DNA of 64,000 nucleotides, taken from contig NZ_AP025158.1 of the NCBI RefSeq assembly GCF_019974155.1, forward strand, positions 558,001-622,000, in the 5' to 3' direction. Positions 36,017-44,658 of this stretch are shown in pieces. Each line of letters begins with the position of its first letter. Within the stretch, counting starts at the first letter, position 1. Source of the stretch: Thermus thermophilus. Lineage in GTDB: Bacteria; Deinococcota; Deinococci; Deinococcales; Thermaceae. A model generated the notes under the pieces. It was not told the DNA's origin and made no database searches. It saw only the letters and a list, made by a program, of their open reading frames with translations. The translations under genes were made by a program, and so were the position numbers.

Positions 36017-37333
36017 TTACCGAAGCTCCTCCAGGGCCCGCTTGAGGATGGCGTCGTTCTCCAGGTCCAGCACCGCCTGGCCCCGGTCCTCGGGGAGGGG
36101 CCTCTGCCGCTGGGGCTCGGCGTAGGAGAACTTGCCCTCTGCGTCCGCCTTCACCTTGACGGTCTTGCCGTTCAGGGTCACGGTGATCTCCGCTCCCGGC
36201 GGCGCCCCCGCCCCTTGCAGGGAGAAGGGCGTGGGGAAGCGGGTGTCCTTCACCACGATGTCCGGGGTGATCCCCTCCTTGTTGATGGAACGGCGCTTGG
36301 GGGTGAGCCACTCAAAGGTGACCAGGGTGAGCTCCCCGCCGTTCGCCAGGGTGTAGGGGGTCTGGCCCACGCCCTTGCCGAAGGTCTTCTCCCCGATGAC
36401 CTTGGCCCGGCCGTAGTCCTGGAGGGCCCCGGCCACGATCTCGCTCGCCGAGGCGGAGTTGCCGTTCACCAGGACCACCATGGGCCCGTCCCAGAGGGTC
36501 CGGCCCGTGGCCTCGCACCAGACGCGGGTGAGGTTCTTGGTGCGGGTGTAGACGATGGGGCCCTCCTTGAGGAAGGCGCTGGCCACGGCGCACCCCTGGT
36601 CCAGGAGCCCTCCGCCATTGTCCCTCAGGTCAAAGATCAGCTTCTTCACGCCCTGGGCCTTGAGCTCCTCTATGGCCCGCTTCAGCTGGTCCTCCACCTT
36701 GAAGTTGGCGAAGGTTTCCAGGGCCACGTAGCCCACGTCCCCCACCTTGGCGGTGGACACGGAGATGATCTCCACCCGCTCGCGCACGAGCTCAAAGACC
36801 AGGGGGGCGGGCACGCCTTCCCGCCGCACCTTCAGGGTGACCTTGGTTCCCTCCCGCCCCCGGATCTTCGCCACGATGTCCAGGAGGGGAAGCTTGGTCA
36901 CGTCCTCCCCGTCTACCTCGAGGATCACGTCCCCGGCCCTGAGGCCCGCCCGCTGGGCGGGAAGCCCCTTCATGACCCCCTCAATCTTGGCCCCCGTGCC
37001 GTCGGGGTTCGCGGCCGAGAGGGTGGCCCCGATGCCGAAGAACTCGCCCCGGAGGTCCTCCTGGCGCAGGGTGGAGCGCTGGGGCGGGGAGTAGCTGGTG
37101 AAGGGGTCCTCGAGGGCCTGGACCATCCCGCCGATGGCCCCTTCCAGGAGCTTGTTCAGCTTCTCCCTGGAGAGGGGCTCCAGGTAGTCCTGTTGGATCC
37201 TCTGGTAGACCTCCAAGAGGGCCTGGCCGTTGGGGTTCTGGAGGAAGGTCTCCGCCTGAGGCCGGGGAAGCTGGGCGTACACCAGGGCGAGAAGCGCCCC
37301 GAGCCCCACCATGAACCACGCGCGCCGCTTCAT
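36017..37333 (-). CDS. S41 C-terminal processing protease (CtpA family)
   Basis: 438 aa from ATG 37333; GTG 37345, 8 bp after a TATAGT -10, is an alternative leaderless start. Signal peptide at residues 1-20 (ending VYAQL). One PDZ domain (about 100-180, GVMKGLPAQRAGLRAGDVILEVDGEDV) precedes the S41 catalytic core with LIFDLRDNGGG, the nucleophile Ser in NGNSASASEIVAGAL and the general-base Lys in GEKTFGKGVGQ. A distinctive C-terminal extension of about 80 residues follows. It trims C-termini of exported proteins. Confidence 0.95.
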   Translation of the reverse strand: MKRRAWFMVGLGALLALVYAQLPRPQAETFLQNPNGQALLEVYQRIQQDYLEPLSREKLNKLLEGAIGGMVQALEDPFTSYSPPQRSTLRQEDLRGEFFGIGATLSAANPDGTGAKIEGVMKGLPAQRAGLRAGDVILEVDGEDVTKLPLLDIVAKIRGREGTKVTLKVRREGVPAPLVFELVRERVEIISVSTAKVGDVGYVALETFANFKVEDQLKRAIEELKAQGVKKLIFDLRDNGGGLLDQGCAVASAFLKEGPIVYTRTKNLTRVWCEATGRTLWDGPMVVLVNGNSASASEIVAGALQDYGRAKVIGEKTFGKGVGQTPYTLANGGELTLVTFEWLTPKRRSINKEGITPDIVVKDTRFPTPFSLQGAGAPPGAEITVTLNGKTVKVKADAEGKFSYAEPQRQRPLPEDRGQAVLDLENDAILKRALEELR

Positions 37334-37353
37334 CTTCTCCCTCACTCGCCTTC

Positions 37354-37359
37354 ACTATA
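37354..37359 (-). promoter_or_regulatory. -10 element of the S41 protease gene
   Basis: TATAGT on the minus strand, 8 bp before GTG 37345 and 20 bp before ATG 37333. GAGGGAG lies between the two possible starts. Confidence 0.5.
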
Positions 37360-37386
37360 GCGCCTCTCCATGAGAAGAAAGGGTGG

Positions 37387-37409
37387 CCCACTCCCCATAT
37401 AGTGGGGGC
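37387..37409 (+). promoter_or_regulatory. Leaderless promoter of ftsE with a flanking dyad
   Basis: TATAGT (37398-37403) lies 6 bp before ATG 37410. CCCACT (37387-37392) and AGTGGG (37401-37406) form an inverted repeat around the -10, a possible operator. Confidence 0.5.
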
Positions 37410-38138
37410 ATGATCGCCTTCCACCGGGTGGGCCTGGAGTACCCCCGCACCAAGACCAAGGCCCTCTACAACGTGAACCTGGAGATCAAGAAGGGCGAGT
37501 TCGTCTACGTGGTGGGCCACTCGGGGGCGGGCAAGTCCACCCTCCTCGCCCTGATCCTGAGGCGGCTCGTGGCCACCCAGGGGGCCGTGTACTTCGCCGG
37601 CCAGAACCTGAAGCACCTCCGGGGCGACCAGGTGGCCTACCACCGCCGCAGGATCGGCATGGTCTTCCAGGACCACCGCCTCCTTGCCGACATGACCGTG
37701 GAGGAGAACCTGGCCTTCGTCCTCCAGGTCCAGGGGGTCCCCCGCAGGGAGTGGCCGGAGAGGATCACCACCGCCCTCCGCCGGGTGGGGCTTTCCCACA
37801 AGAAGCGGGCCTTTCCCGAGGAGCTTTCCGTGGGGGAGGCCCAGCGGGTGGCCATCGCCCGCGCCCTCCTCCTGGACCCCCCCGTGGTCCTCGCCGACGA
37901 GCCCACGGGCAACCTGGACCCGGAAAACGCCCTCGCCGTGCTGGAGATCCTGAAGCAGGCCCACCAACGGGGGGCCACGGTGGTGGTGGCCACCCACAGC
38001 CGGGAGCTCCTAGAGGCCTACCCCGCCCGGGTCGTGGTCTTGAAGGCCGGCCAGGTGGTGCGGGACGAGCGTCCCGCGGAGGGTGGTAGCATAAGGGTGC
38101 GGGAAGGCCCTCCCCGGGGCGGAAAGGAGGAAGGATGA
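37410..38138 (+). CDS. ftsE: Cell-division ABC ATPase FtsE, without adjacent ftsX
   Basis: 242 aa from ATG 37410, 6 bp after TATAGT; upstream codons in frame are untranslated. IAFHRVGLEYPRTKTKALYNVNLEI, Walker A GHSGAGKST, the FtsE-typical RRRIGMVFQDHRLLADMTVEENLAFVL, signature LSVGEAQRVAIARAL and Walker B VVLADEPTGNLDP are all present. FtsE works with the membrane protein FtsX to activate peptidoglycan hydrolases. Here hpf follows with an ATGA overlap instead of ftsX. The last 20 or so residues are low-complexity and overlap the likely hpf control region. Confidence 0.9.
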   Translation: MIAFHRVGLEYPRTKTKALYNVNLEIKKGEFVYVVGHSGAGKSTLLALILRRLVATQGAVYFAGQNLKHLRGDQVAYHRRRIGMVFQDHRLLADMTVEENLAFVLQVQGVPRREWPERITTALRRVGLSHKKRAFPEELSVGEAQRVAIARALLLDPPVVLADEPTGNLDPENALAVLEILKQAHQRGATVVVATHSRELLEAYPARVVVLKAGQVVRDERPAEGGSIRVREGPPRGGKEEG

Positions 38139-38695
38139 ACATCTACAAGCTCATCGGGCGCAACCTGGAGATCACGGACGCCATCCGGGACTACGTGGAG
38201 AAGAAGCTTGCCCGCCTGGACCGCTACCAGGACGGGGAGCTCATGGCCAAGGTGGTCCTTTCCTTGGCGGGAAGCCCCCACGTGGAGAGGAAGGCCCGGG
38301 CGGAGATCCAGGTGGACCTTCCGGGCGGCCTCGTGCGCGTGGAGGAGGAGGACGCCGACCTCTACGCCGCCATAGACCGGGCGGTGGACCGCCTGGAGAC
38401 CCAGGTGAAGCGCTTCCGGGAGCGGCGCTACGTGGGCAAGCGCCACTCCTACCAGGGGCCCCCGCCCCCGGAGGTGCGGGACCTCGAGGCCCTGCGCAAG
38501 CCCGAGGAGGAGGAAGGCCCCAGGATCGTCCGCGTCAAGCGCTTTGAGATGAAGCCCATGGACCCGGAGGAGGCCGCCTTCCAGATGGAGGCGTTGGGCC
38601 ACAGCTTCTTCGTCTTCCGCAACGCCAAGACCGACGAGATCAACGTCATCTACCGGAGGAAGGACGGCAACTACGGCCTCATAGAGCCCGCCTGA
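38135..38695 (+). CDS. hpf: Ribosome hibernation promoting factor, long form
   Basis: 186 aa. The N-terminal S30AE domain (residues 1-100, MNIYKLIGRNLEITDAIRDYVEKKLARLDRY) binds the decoding site. The C-terminal domain (about 125-186, FEMKPMDPEEAAFQMEALGHSFFVFRNAKTDEINVIYRRKDGNYGLIEP) dimerises two ribosomes into 100S particles. AGGAGG lies 5 bp before the ATG, inside the end of ftsE. Long HPF is normal outside the gamma-proteobacteria. Confidence 0.95.
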   Translation: MNIYKLIGRNLEITDAIRDYVEKKLARLDRYQDGELMAKVVLSLAGSPHVERKARAEIQVDLPGGLVRVEEEDADLYAAIDRAVDRLETQVKRFRERRYVGKRHSYQGPPPPEVRDLEALRKPEEEEGPRIVRVKRFEMKPMDPEEAAFQMEALGHSFFVFRNAKTDEINVIYRRKDGNYGLIEPA

Positions 38696-38730
38696 GCTCC
38701 AGGCCACCTTCGCCCCGGGGCCGGTGGCGG

Positions 38731-38749
38731 TAGACTGGCCCCGGGGAGG
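38731..38749 (+). promoter_or_regulatory. Promoter and ribosome site of the DUF4258 gene
   Basis: TAGACT (38731-38736) places the transcript start about 38743, where GGGGAGG (38743-38749) begins, 4 nt before ATG 38754. The transcript would therefore start at its ribosome site. Confidence 0.45.
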
Positions 38750-38753
38750 CCTT

Positions 38754-39152
38754 ATGCCCAGGCTCCGCCGCTTGGAGGACCTTCTGCCCCACATCCGGGA
38801 GGGGCGCTACCGCCTGGGCCCCCACGCCGTCAAGCACATGCTCCAGGAGGGCTTCCGGGAGCAGGACATCCTCTCCGCCCTCCTCTGGGGGCGGGAGCTC
38901 GCCATCTACCCCGAGGACGAACGGATGCTCGTTCTGGGGTACATGGTCTTTCCTCCCCGGTTGCGGCTGCCCCTGCACGTGGTCCTGGAGTACAGCACCC
39001 CGCGGCACGTGGACATTGTCACGGCCTTCATTCCTCGGGAGCCCTACCGGGTCTACTCCCGGGCCCGGCTCGCCGCCCTCCTGCGCTTTGACGGGGCCCT
39101 GGAGGAGGTGCGCTGGACCGGGCCCAAGCACCTCTACCCGCCCTGGGACTAA
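38754..39152 (+). CDS. DUF4258-domain protein
   Basis: 132 aa. The central part RYRLGPHAVKHMLQEGFREQDILSALLWGRELAIYPEDERMLVLGY and LHVVLEYSTPRHVDIVTAFIPREPYRVY is a DUF4258 domain, a compact fold with conserved His and Arg residues reminiscent of RelE/BrnT-type small RNases. Toxin-like function is possible, but no antitoxin partner is visible next to it, so it is left unassigned. Confidence 0.8.
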   Translation: MPRLRRLEDLLPHIREGRYRLGPHAVKHMLQEGFREQDILSALLWGRELAIYPEDERMLVLGYMVFPPRLRLPLHVVLEYSTPRHVDIVTAFIPREPYRVYSRARLAALLRFDGALEEVRWTGPKHLYPPWD

Positions 39153-39199
39153 GCGTTGGCCTTGGGGTCCCCGCCCTGGCGGAAGCCCCAGGGGGGTGT
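39153..39199. terminator. Convergent-gene hairpin
   Basis: Between DUF4258 (+) and the Fur-type gene (-), CCCTGG (39174-39179) pairs with CCAGGG (39188-39193), extended by three outer C-G pairs across one bulged G. The 30-nt segment matches the 1163-1190 hairpin at about 25 positions, so the two are related elements. Confidence 0.5.
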
Positions 39200-39568
39200 T
39201 CAGGCGCAGTCGGGGCAGCGCCCGTAGACCACCACCTCGTGGTCCTCGGCCGCAAACCCGGGGGGAAGGTCCAGATGGGCCTCGAGGCGGCAGCCGGGGA
39301 GCTCAAAGGCCCGGCCGCACCCCCGGCAGAGGAAGTGGTGGTGGTGCCCGGCGCCCGCCGCCTCGTACCGCAGGGGCTCCCCCGGCAGGGCCACGGGCAC
39401 CACGGCGCCCTCCTCCACCAGGGCCCGCAGGTTGCGGTAGACCGTGGCCAGGCCCAGGGAGGGGACCTGCCTGCGGGCGAGCTCCAGGATCTCCCGGGGG
39501 GAGAGGGGGCGCCGGGTCTCCAGGAGGACCCTGCGGATGGCGCGGCGCTGGCGGGTGGACCGCTCCAT
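39200..39568 (-). CDS. Fur-family metal-dependent regulator
   Basis: 122 aa. A winged-helix DNA-binding domain (residues 1-75, STRQRRAIRRVLLETRRPLSPREILELARRQVPSLGLATVYRNLRALVEEG) is followed by the metal-binding dimer domain with GAGHHHHFLCRGCGRAFEL and the second Cys pair CPDCA at the C-terminus, which form the structural zinc site. Fur, Zur and PerR cannot be separated by eye. It is divergent from the YibE-like gene, and a dyad lies between them. TAGGCT, 6 bp before the ATG, predicts a leaderless message. Confidence 0.93.
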   Translation of the reverse strand: MERSTRQRRAIRRVLLETRRPLSPREILELARRQVPSLGLATVYRNLRALVEEGAVVPVALPGEPLRYEAAGAGHHHHFLCRGCGRAFELPGCRLEAHLDLPPGFAAEDHEVVVYGRCPDCA

Positions 39569-39574
39569 GCCTTC

Positions 39575-39620
39575 AGCCTACCCCAGGCGACAACGCCTTT
39601 TCCTCTCCTGCCCGTAGAGT
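39575..39620. promoter_or_regulatory. Divergent control region of the Fur-type and YibE-like genes
   Basis: The minus-strand -10 TAGGCT (39580-39575) serves the regulator and the plus-strand -10 TAGAGT (39615-39620) serves the YibE-like gene, each 6 bp from its start. Between them AGGCG-ACAA-CGCCT (39585-39598) is a perfect inverted repeat that would overlap the -35 region of the YibE-like gene and end against that of the regulator. Confidence 0.5.
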
Positions 39621-39626
39621 GAGGGT

Positions 39627-40637
39627 GTGCGGCTTCTCGTGTTCCTTTTCCTTTTGGGCTTGCCCGCCTTGGCCCAGGAAGGCCGCTACGCCTTGGGCAG
39701 GATCCTTGCCCTGGACCCGGGGGCGGGCCTCGCGCAGGTGAGGGTGGAGGGCAGGACCCTGGAGGCCCTCCTGCCGGTGGGTGGGAAGGGTTTTCGGGCG
39801 GGGGACCGGGTGGTGGTCTACCTGGAGGGGGAGCGGGCCTACGTCACCGAGCCCGACCGGATGCCCTGGCTCGCCGCCTTGACCCTCCTCTTCGCCCTGG
39901 GGGCGGTGGGGCTCGGCCGGGGCAAGGGGCTTAGGGGGCTTTTGGGGACCCTCTTTGGCTTGCTCCTCCTGGTCTACGTCGTCGTCCCCCGGATCGCCGC
40001 CGGGGGGGATCCCTTGCTCCACGCCTTCCTCGGAAGCCTCGGGGTCCTCGTCCTCAGCGTCTACTTCGTCCACGGCCTCGGCCGCAAGACCACCGCCGCC
40101 TTGGGGGCCACCCTGGCCGCGGTCCTCCTCGTCCTCCTCTTGGGGCGGTTCTTCGCCCGGGCCATGGGCTTCACGGGGCTCGCCTCCGAGGAGGCCCTCC
40201 TCCTCCACCAGTGGGGGGGCGTGGACCTTTTGGGGCTCTACTTGGCGGGGCTCGCCGTGGGGGCCCTCGGGGCCTTGGCCGACGTGACCGTGACCCAGGC
40301 CAGCGTGGTCCAGGCCCTGGCCCACGCCGACCCCCAGGCCTCCCCCTGGCGCCTTTACCGGCGGGCCATGGAGGTGGGGTACGACCACCTGGGGAGCCTG
40401 GTGAACACCCTGGTCCTGGCCTACGCCGCGGGAAGCCTTCCCCTCTTCCTCCTCCTCACCCGGGACCCCACGCCCCTGCGCTTCCTCTTAAACACCGAGC
40501 CCTTCGCCGCCGAGCTTGTGGGCATGCTCCTCGGGTCCTTGGGGCTCGTGCTCGCAGTCCCCCTCTCCACCCTCTTCGCCGCCTTCCTGCTCGCCGGAGG
40601 GAAGGGGGAGGGCGGGGATCACGCCCACCCCCACTAG
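39627..40637 (+). CDS. YibE/F-like membrane protein with His-rich tail
   Basis: 336 aa from GTG 39627. Signal peptide residues 1-16, a small beta domain (about 20-75, KGFRAGDRVVVYLEGERAYVTEPDR) and seven or so membrane segments of the YibE/F family, with the conserved ALADVTVTQASVVQAL and MEVGYDHLGSLVNTLVLAYAAGSLPLFL. The C-terminus ends in GGDHAHPH. The function of the family is unknown. The His-rich tail and the divergent Fur-type gene make a link to metal handling plausible, as inference only. Confidence 0.88.
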   Translation: MRLLVFLFLLGLPALAQEGRYALGRILALDPGAGLAQVRVEGRTLEALLPVGGKGFRAGDRVVVYLEGERAYVTEPDRMPWLAALTLLFALGAVGLGRGKGLRGLLGTLFGLLLLVYVVVPRIAAGGDPLLHAFLGSLGVLVLSVYFVHGLGRKTTAALGATLAAVLLVLLLGRFFARAMGFTGLASEEALLLHQWGGVDLLGLYLAGLAVGALGALADVTVTQASVVQALAHADPQASPWRLYRRAMEVGYDHLGSLVNTLVLAYAAGSLPLFLLLTRDPTPLRFLLNTEPFAAELVGMLLGSLGLVLAVPLSTLFAAFLLAGGKGEGGDHAHPH

Positions 40638-40644
40638 GGGCGCG

Positions 40645-40656
40645 TAAGATGGGGCC
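40645..40656 (+). promoter_or_regulatory. Leaderless promoter of sbcD
   Basis: TAAGAT (40645-40650), then GGGGCC, then ATG 40657. No ribosome site is seen. Confidence 0.5.
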
Positions 40657-41775
40657 ATGCGCCTTCTCCACACCGCCGACTGGCACCTGGGCAAGCTCCT
40701 CAAGGGGGTGGACCGGACCCCGGAGATCGCCGCCGCCCTCCGGGACCTTCTGGGCCTGGTCCGGTCCGAGCGGGTGGACCTGGTGGTGGTCTCCGGGGAC
40801 CTGTTTGACCGGCCCCAGGTTTCGGCGGAGGCCGAGGCCTGCGCGGTGGAGTTCTTCATGGAGCTTAAGGCCCTCGGGGTCCCGGCCCTGGTCATCGCCG
40901 GCAACCACGACCCCAAAGAGCGCCTCGAGGCCCTCGCCCCCCTTCTCGGGCTTGCCGGGGCCCGGGTCCGGGGCCGCCTCCTCTTCGCCGAGGAGGGAGG
41001 GGTGGTGGAGGTGGGCGGGGTGCGGGCGGGGCTTCTGCCCTTCGTTTCCGAGCGCCTCCTCGTCCGGCGCCTCTTCCAGGAGGACGAGGTCCTGCACCGC
41101 ACCTACGCCGAGGCCATGCGCCGGGTGCTGGACAACCTCAAAAGCCCCCTTCTCCTGGGTCACTTCGCCGTGGAGGGGGCGAGGCCCGGGGGAGGGGAGT
41201 TCGTCTTCCACCTGGTGGGAAGCTACGCCGTCCCCCGGGCGAGCCTGCCTTTGGAGGTCCGCTACCTCGCCCTGGGGCACGTCCACCGGCAGCAGCAGGT
41301 GAGCGAGGCCCCTGTGGCCTGGTACCCGGGAAGCCTGGTGCAGCTGGACTTCGGCGAGGGGGAGGGGGCGGAGCGGGGGGCGCTCCTCGTGGAGTTTCCC
41401 CCCTCGGGGCCGCCTTGGGTCCACCCCATCCCGGGGCGGTGGGGGAAGCCCCTCAGGACCTACCGCCTGCGGCCCGAGGAGCTGGACGGGAGGCTGGGCG
41501 AGCTGGAGCGCTTTCCCGGCTACCTGCGCCTGGTGGTGGAGGGGAGGCTTTCCCCCCAGGTCAAGGAGAACCTCTTCCGGGCCCTCCCCCACCTCCTCGC
41601 CGTGGAGGGCGCTCCGCTCCAGGCCGAGGAGGGGAGGCGGGAGGAGGTGCGGGACCTCGGCTTCGTGGAGGGCTACGCCCGCTACCTGGAGGAGCGGGGA
41701 AGGAAGGAGGAGGCCCTGCTGGAGCGCTTCGCCGAGGTGATGGCGGAGGTGGAGGGTGAGGCCCTTACGGCTTGA
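40657..41775 (+). CDS. sbcD: Exonuclease SbcD (Mre11 family)
   Basis: 372 aa. The calcineurin-like nuclease motifs are HTADWHLG, SGDLFDRP, AGNHDPKE, LLGHFAVEG and ALGHVHRQQ, which hold two Mn ions. A capping domain and a C-terminal helical part that binds the SbcC coiled coil follow. With SbcC it opens hairpins and blocked DNA ends. It overlaps sbcC by 20 bp. Confidence 0.97.
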   Translation: MRLLHTADWHLGKLLKGVDRTPEIAAALRDLLGLVRSERVDLVVVSGDLFDRPQVSAEAEACAVEFFMELKALGVPALVIAGNHDPKERLEALAPLLGLAGARVRGRLLFAEEGGVVEVGGVRAGLLPFVSERLLVRRLFQEDEVLHRTYAEAMRRVLDNLKSPLLLGHFAVEGARPGGGEFVFHLVGSYAVPRASLPLEVRYLALGHVHRQQQVSEAPVAWYPGSLVQLDFGEGEGAERGALLVEFPPSGPPWVHPIPGRWGKPLRTYRLRPEELDGRLGELERFPGYLRLVVEGRLSPQVKENLFRALPHLLAVEGAPLQAEEGRREEVRDLGFVEGYARYLEERGRKEEALLERFAEVMAEVEGEALTA

Positions 41776-44656
41776 GCTGGAGGGGTTTGGCCCCTACCGG
41801 GAGCGCCAGGCGGTGGACTTTTCCGACGTGGAGCTCTTCGCCATCACCGGCCCCACGGGGAGCGGGAAGAGCACCCTTTTGGACGCCATCGCCTTTGCCC
41901 TCTACGGCCAGGTGCCCCGGGTGGGGCGCCAGGTGGGCACCCTCAAGCACCCCGCCGCGGCCAAAGCCTGGGTGAGCCTCACCTTCCGGGTAGGGGAGCG
42001 GGTCTACCGGGTGGAGCGGTCCCGGAGCGAGAAGCGGGGGGACGCCCGGGTCTACCTGCTGGAGGGGGGGGAGCGGCTTCTGGACCTGCCCACCCTGGAG
42101 GCGGTCAACCGGGCCTTGGCCGACCTCGTGGGCCTAGACTACGAGGCCTTCACCCGGGCCCTCCTCCTCCCCCAGGGGGAGTTTGACCGCTTCCTCAAAG
42201 GGGAGCCGAAGGAAAGGCGCCAGCTCCTTCTGGAGCTCTTTGAGCTCTCCCGCCTGGAGCGGGCCAGGCAGAAGGCGGCGGAAAGGCGGAGCCTCCTCCT
42301 GGAGGAGAAGGGGAGGCTCGAGGGGGAGCTCAACGGGCTTTCCGCGGCGACCCCGGAGGCGCTTGAGGAACTGGAGCGGGCCCTCGCCGCCTCCCGCGCG
42401 GAGGCCGACCGCCTGGAGGAGGAGGCCAGGGGTGTGAGGAAGGCCCTGGCCGAGGCGGAGGCCCTGCTTGAGGACCTGAGGCGGCGCCGGGCTTTGGCGG
42501 CCCGCCTCGAGGCCTTGAAGGCCCGGGCGGAGGAGATGGCCCGGGTGGAGGAGCGGCTTTCCCGGGCGGAGGAGGCGGAGCGGGTCCTGCCCCTTTGGCG
42601 GGCCTACCGGGAGAAGCGGGCCGCCCTTCAGGCCACGGAAAAGGCCCTGGAGGAGGCCGAAAGGAGGCTTCGGGCCCTGGAGGCGAGGCGCGAGGCCCTC
42701 GGCTTCTCTCCGGAGGCCCTGGAGCGGGCCCAGGCGGCCTACGCCGAGGCCCAGGACCTGAAGGCCCTCGAGGCCCTCCTCGCCCGGGCCCCCGCGGGAG
42801 AGGCCCCCGCCTCGGGGCCCGACCCCGCCACGGCCCAGGCGCGCCTGGAGGAGGTCCTGAAGGCCCTGGAGGCCCTCGGGGCGGAGCTTTTGCGCCTGAG
42901 GGCCTGGGCGGAGGCCTGGGAGGCCTTGAAGGCCAAGGAGGCCGCTTTGGCGGAGGTGGGGCAGACCCTTGCCTGCCTGGAGGCGGAGGGAAAGGAGGCG
43001 CGGGAGGCCCGGGACGCCCTCGCCCTGAGGCTCAAGGAGGCGGAGGCCCACGCCCTCTCCCAGGCCCTGAAGGCCCTGGAGGCCGAGCGGAAGGCCCTGG
43101 AGAGGGCCCAGGAGGACCTGGACCGGAGGCGGGAGGCCCTCCTTCGGGAGGAGCGGAGGCTCGGCCTCCTCGCCTACCACGACCTCCTGGAGCCGGGCAA
43201 GCCCTGCCCCCTCTGCGGGGGCGTGGTCCACGCCCTCCCCCCCTTGCCCGAGGTCCCCGACCTCGCCGGGGCGCGGCGGGCCCTGGAGGAGGAGGCCCAG
43301 GCCCTCGCCCGGCGCCTCGCCCGCCTGGAGGCGGAGGCCGGGGACCTCGCCGCCCGCCTCCGGGCCCTCGAGGTGGAGCCCCGGCCCGGGGATCCCGAGG
43401 CGCTCAAAGGGGCCTTGGAGGCGGCCGAGGCCCGGCTTCAGGACCTCCGGGACCGGTACCAGGCCCTCCGGGGGGAGGCCCGGGCCTTGGAGCGGGAGGT
43501 GGCGGCCTTGCGGGCGCGGGAGGCCGAGGCCCGGGGCGAGGCCAGCCGGGAGGACCTGGCCTCGAGGCGGGAGGCGGCCGAGGCCCGGCGCCTGGCCCTG
43601 GAGGAGGAGGCGGGGAGGCTCGCCGCTGGGCTTCGCCGCCACCTGGAGGCCAAGACGGGGGGCCTGGGGGTGGGGCCTTACCTGAGGCGCCTGAAGGAGG
43701 AGGTGGACCGGCTCAAGGGGCTTGCCGCCGAGGACGCCCGCCTTGGGGAGGAGGCGGGGGCCCTTAGGGCGGAGCTTTCCGCCTTGAGGGCCCGCAAGGA
43801 GGAGCAGGCCAAGGCCCTGGCCGAGGCGGAGGCGGCCACCCGGGGCCTCATGCCCGAGGCGGAGGCCCAAGGCCTCGCCCTCTCCCCGGGGGAGCGGGAG
43901 GCGCTTCGGGCGGAGCTCGAGGCCTTCCGCAAAGACCTCGCGGAGGCGGAGGCCGCCTGGAGAAGCCTCCCCCCCCTTTCTGGGCCCGCCCCCACCCTGG
44001 AGGAGGCGCAGGGGCGGGTGGAGGCCCTGAGGAAGGCGCTCGCGGAGCTGGAAGGCCGCCTGGAGGAGAAGCGCAAGGAGGAAGGGGCCCTGGAAGACCG
44101 GGTGGAAAGGCTCCGGGAGGACCTCGCCCGCCGCCGGGAAGTGGAGGGGGCGCTCGCCCGCCTCGTGGCCGAGCTTTCCCTCTGGGAGAAGCTCGCCCTG
44201 GACCTCCAGGCCCACAACTTCCCCGCCTACCTCCTCGGCCTCAAGCAGCGGAGCCTGGTGGAGCGGGCGAGCGAGCTTCTCTACACCCTCTCCGGGGGGC
44301 GGTACCGCCTCGCGGCCCAAGGGGACGAGTACCTGGTGGTGGACCTCTGGACCGAGGCCGCCGCCCGCCAGGTCCGGACCCTCTCGGGCGGGGAGAGCTT
44401 CCTCGCGAGCCTCGCCCTGGCCCTCGCCCTCTCGGAGGAGCTTTCCCGGGGCAAGCTGGAGGCCCTCTTCCTGGACGAGGGCTTCGGCACCCTGGACCCC
44501 GAGGCCCTGGAGCTGGTGGCGGGCATCCTGGAAAGCCTCCCCACCCGGGGGCGGCTCGTGGGCGTGGTGACCCACGTGGAGGCTTTGGCCGAGCGCTTCC
44601 CCGCCCGGCTTAGGGTCCGGAAGCACCCTTGGGGAAGCCGGGTGGAGTGGGCGTAG
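41756..44656 (+). CDS. sbcC: Exonuclease SbcC (Rad50-like SMC ATPase)
   Basis: 966 aa from GTG 41756. The N-terminal half-ATPase has Walker A TGPTGSGKSTLLDAI near residue 35. Long heptad-rich coiled coils run from about 180 to 820, broken by a zinc hook C-P-L-C near 483-486 that joins two molecules. The C-terminal half-ATPase has the signature TLSGGESFLASLALALAL and Walker B ALFLDEGFGTLDPE. It is a gapped SMC protein that gates SbcD nuclease activity. The coding strand is so GC-periodic that a 1212-codon antisense frame stays open over it; that frame is a shadow. Confidence 0.97.
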   Translation: MRPLRLELEGFGPYRERQAVDFSDVELFAITGPTGSGKSTLLDAIAFALYGQVPRVGRQVGTLKHPAAAKAWVSLTFRVGERVYRVERSRSEKRGDARVYLLEGGERLLDLPTLEAVNRALADLVGLDYEAFTRALLLPQGEFDRFLKGEPKERRQLLLELFELSRLERARQKAAERRSLLLEEKGRLEGELNGLSAATPEALEELERALAASRAEADRLEEEARGVRKALAEAEALLEDLRRRRALAARLEALKARAEEMARVEERLSRAEEAERVLPLWRAYREKRAALQATEKALEEAERRLRALEARREALGFSPEALERAQAAYAEAQDLKALEALLARAPAGEAPASGPDPATAQARLEEVLKALEALGAELLRLRAWAEAWEALKAKEAALAEVGQTLACLEAEGKEAREARDALALRLKEAEAHALSQALKALEAERKALERAQEDLDRRREALLREERRLGLLAYHDLLEPGKPCPLCGGVVHALPPLPEVPDLAGARRALEEEAQALARRLARLEAEAGDLAARLRALEVEPRPGDPEALKGALEAAEARLQDLRDRYQALRGEARALEREVAALRAREAEARGEASREDLASRREAAEARRLALEEEAGRLAAGLRRHLEAKTGGLGVGPYLRRLKEEVDRLKGLAAEDARLGEEAGALRAELSALRARKEEQAKALAEAEAATRGLMPEAEAQGLALSPGEREALRAELEAFRKDLAEAEAAWRSLPPLSGPAPTLEEAQGRVEALRKALAELEGRLEEKRKEEGALEDRVERLREDLARRREVEGALARLVAELSLWEKLALDLQAHNFPAYLLGLKQRSLVERASELLYTLSGGRYRLAAQGDEYLVVDLWTEAAARQVRTLSGGESFLASLALALALSEELSRGKLEALFLDEGFGTLDPEALELVAGILESLPTRGRLVGVVTHVEALAERFPARLRVRKHPWGSRVEWA

Positions 44657-44658
44657 CG

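Noticed and set aside
38754-39152. DUF4258 protein as the toxin of a toxin-antitoxin pair
   Set aside because: No small antitoxin-like ORF overlaps or abuts it. The neighbours are hpf and a convergent Fur-type gene.
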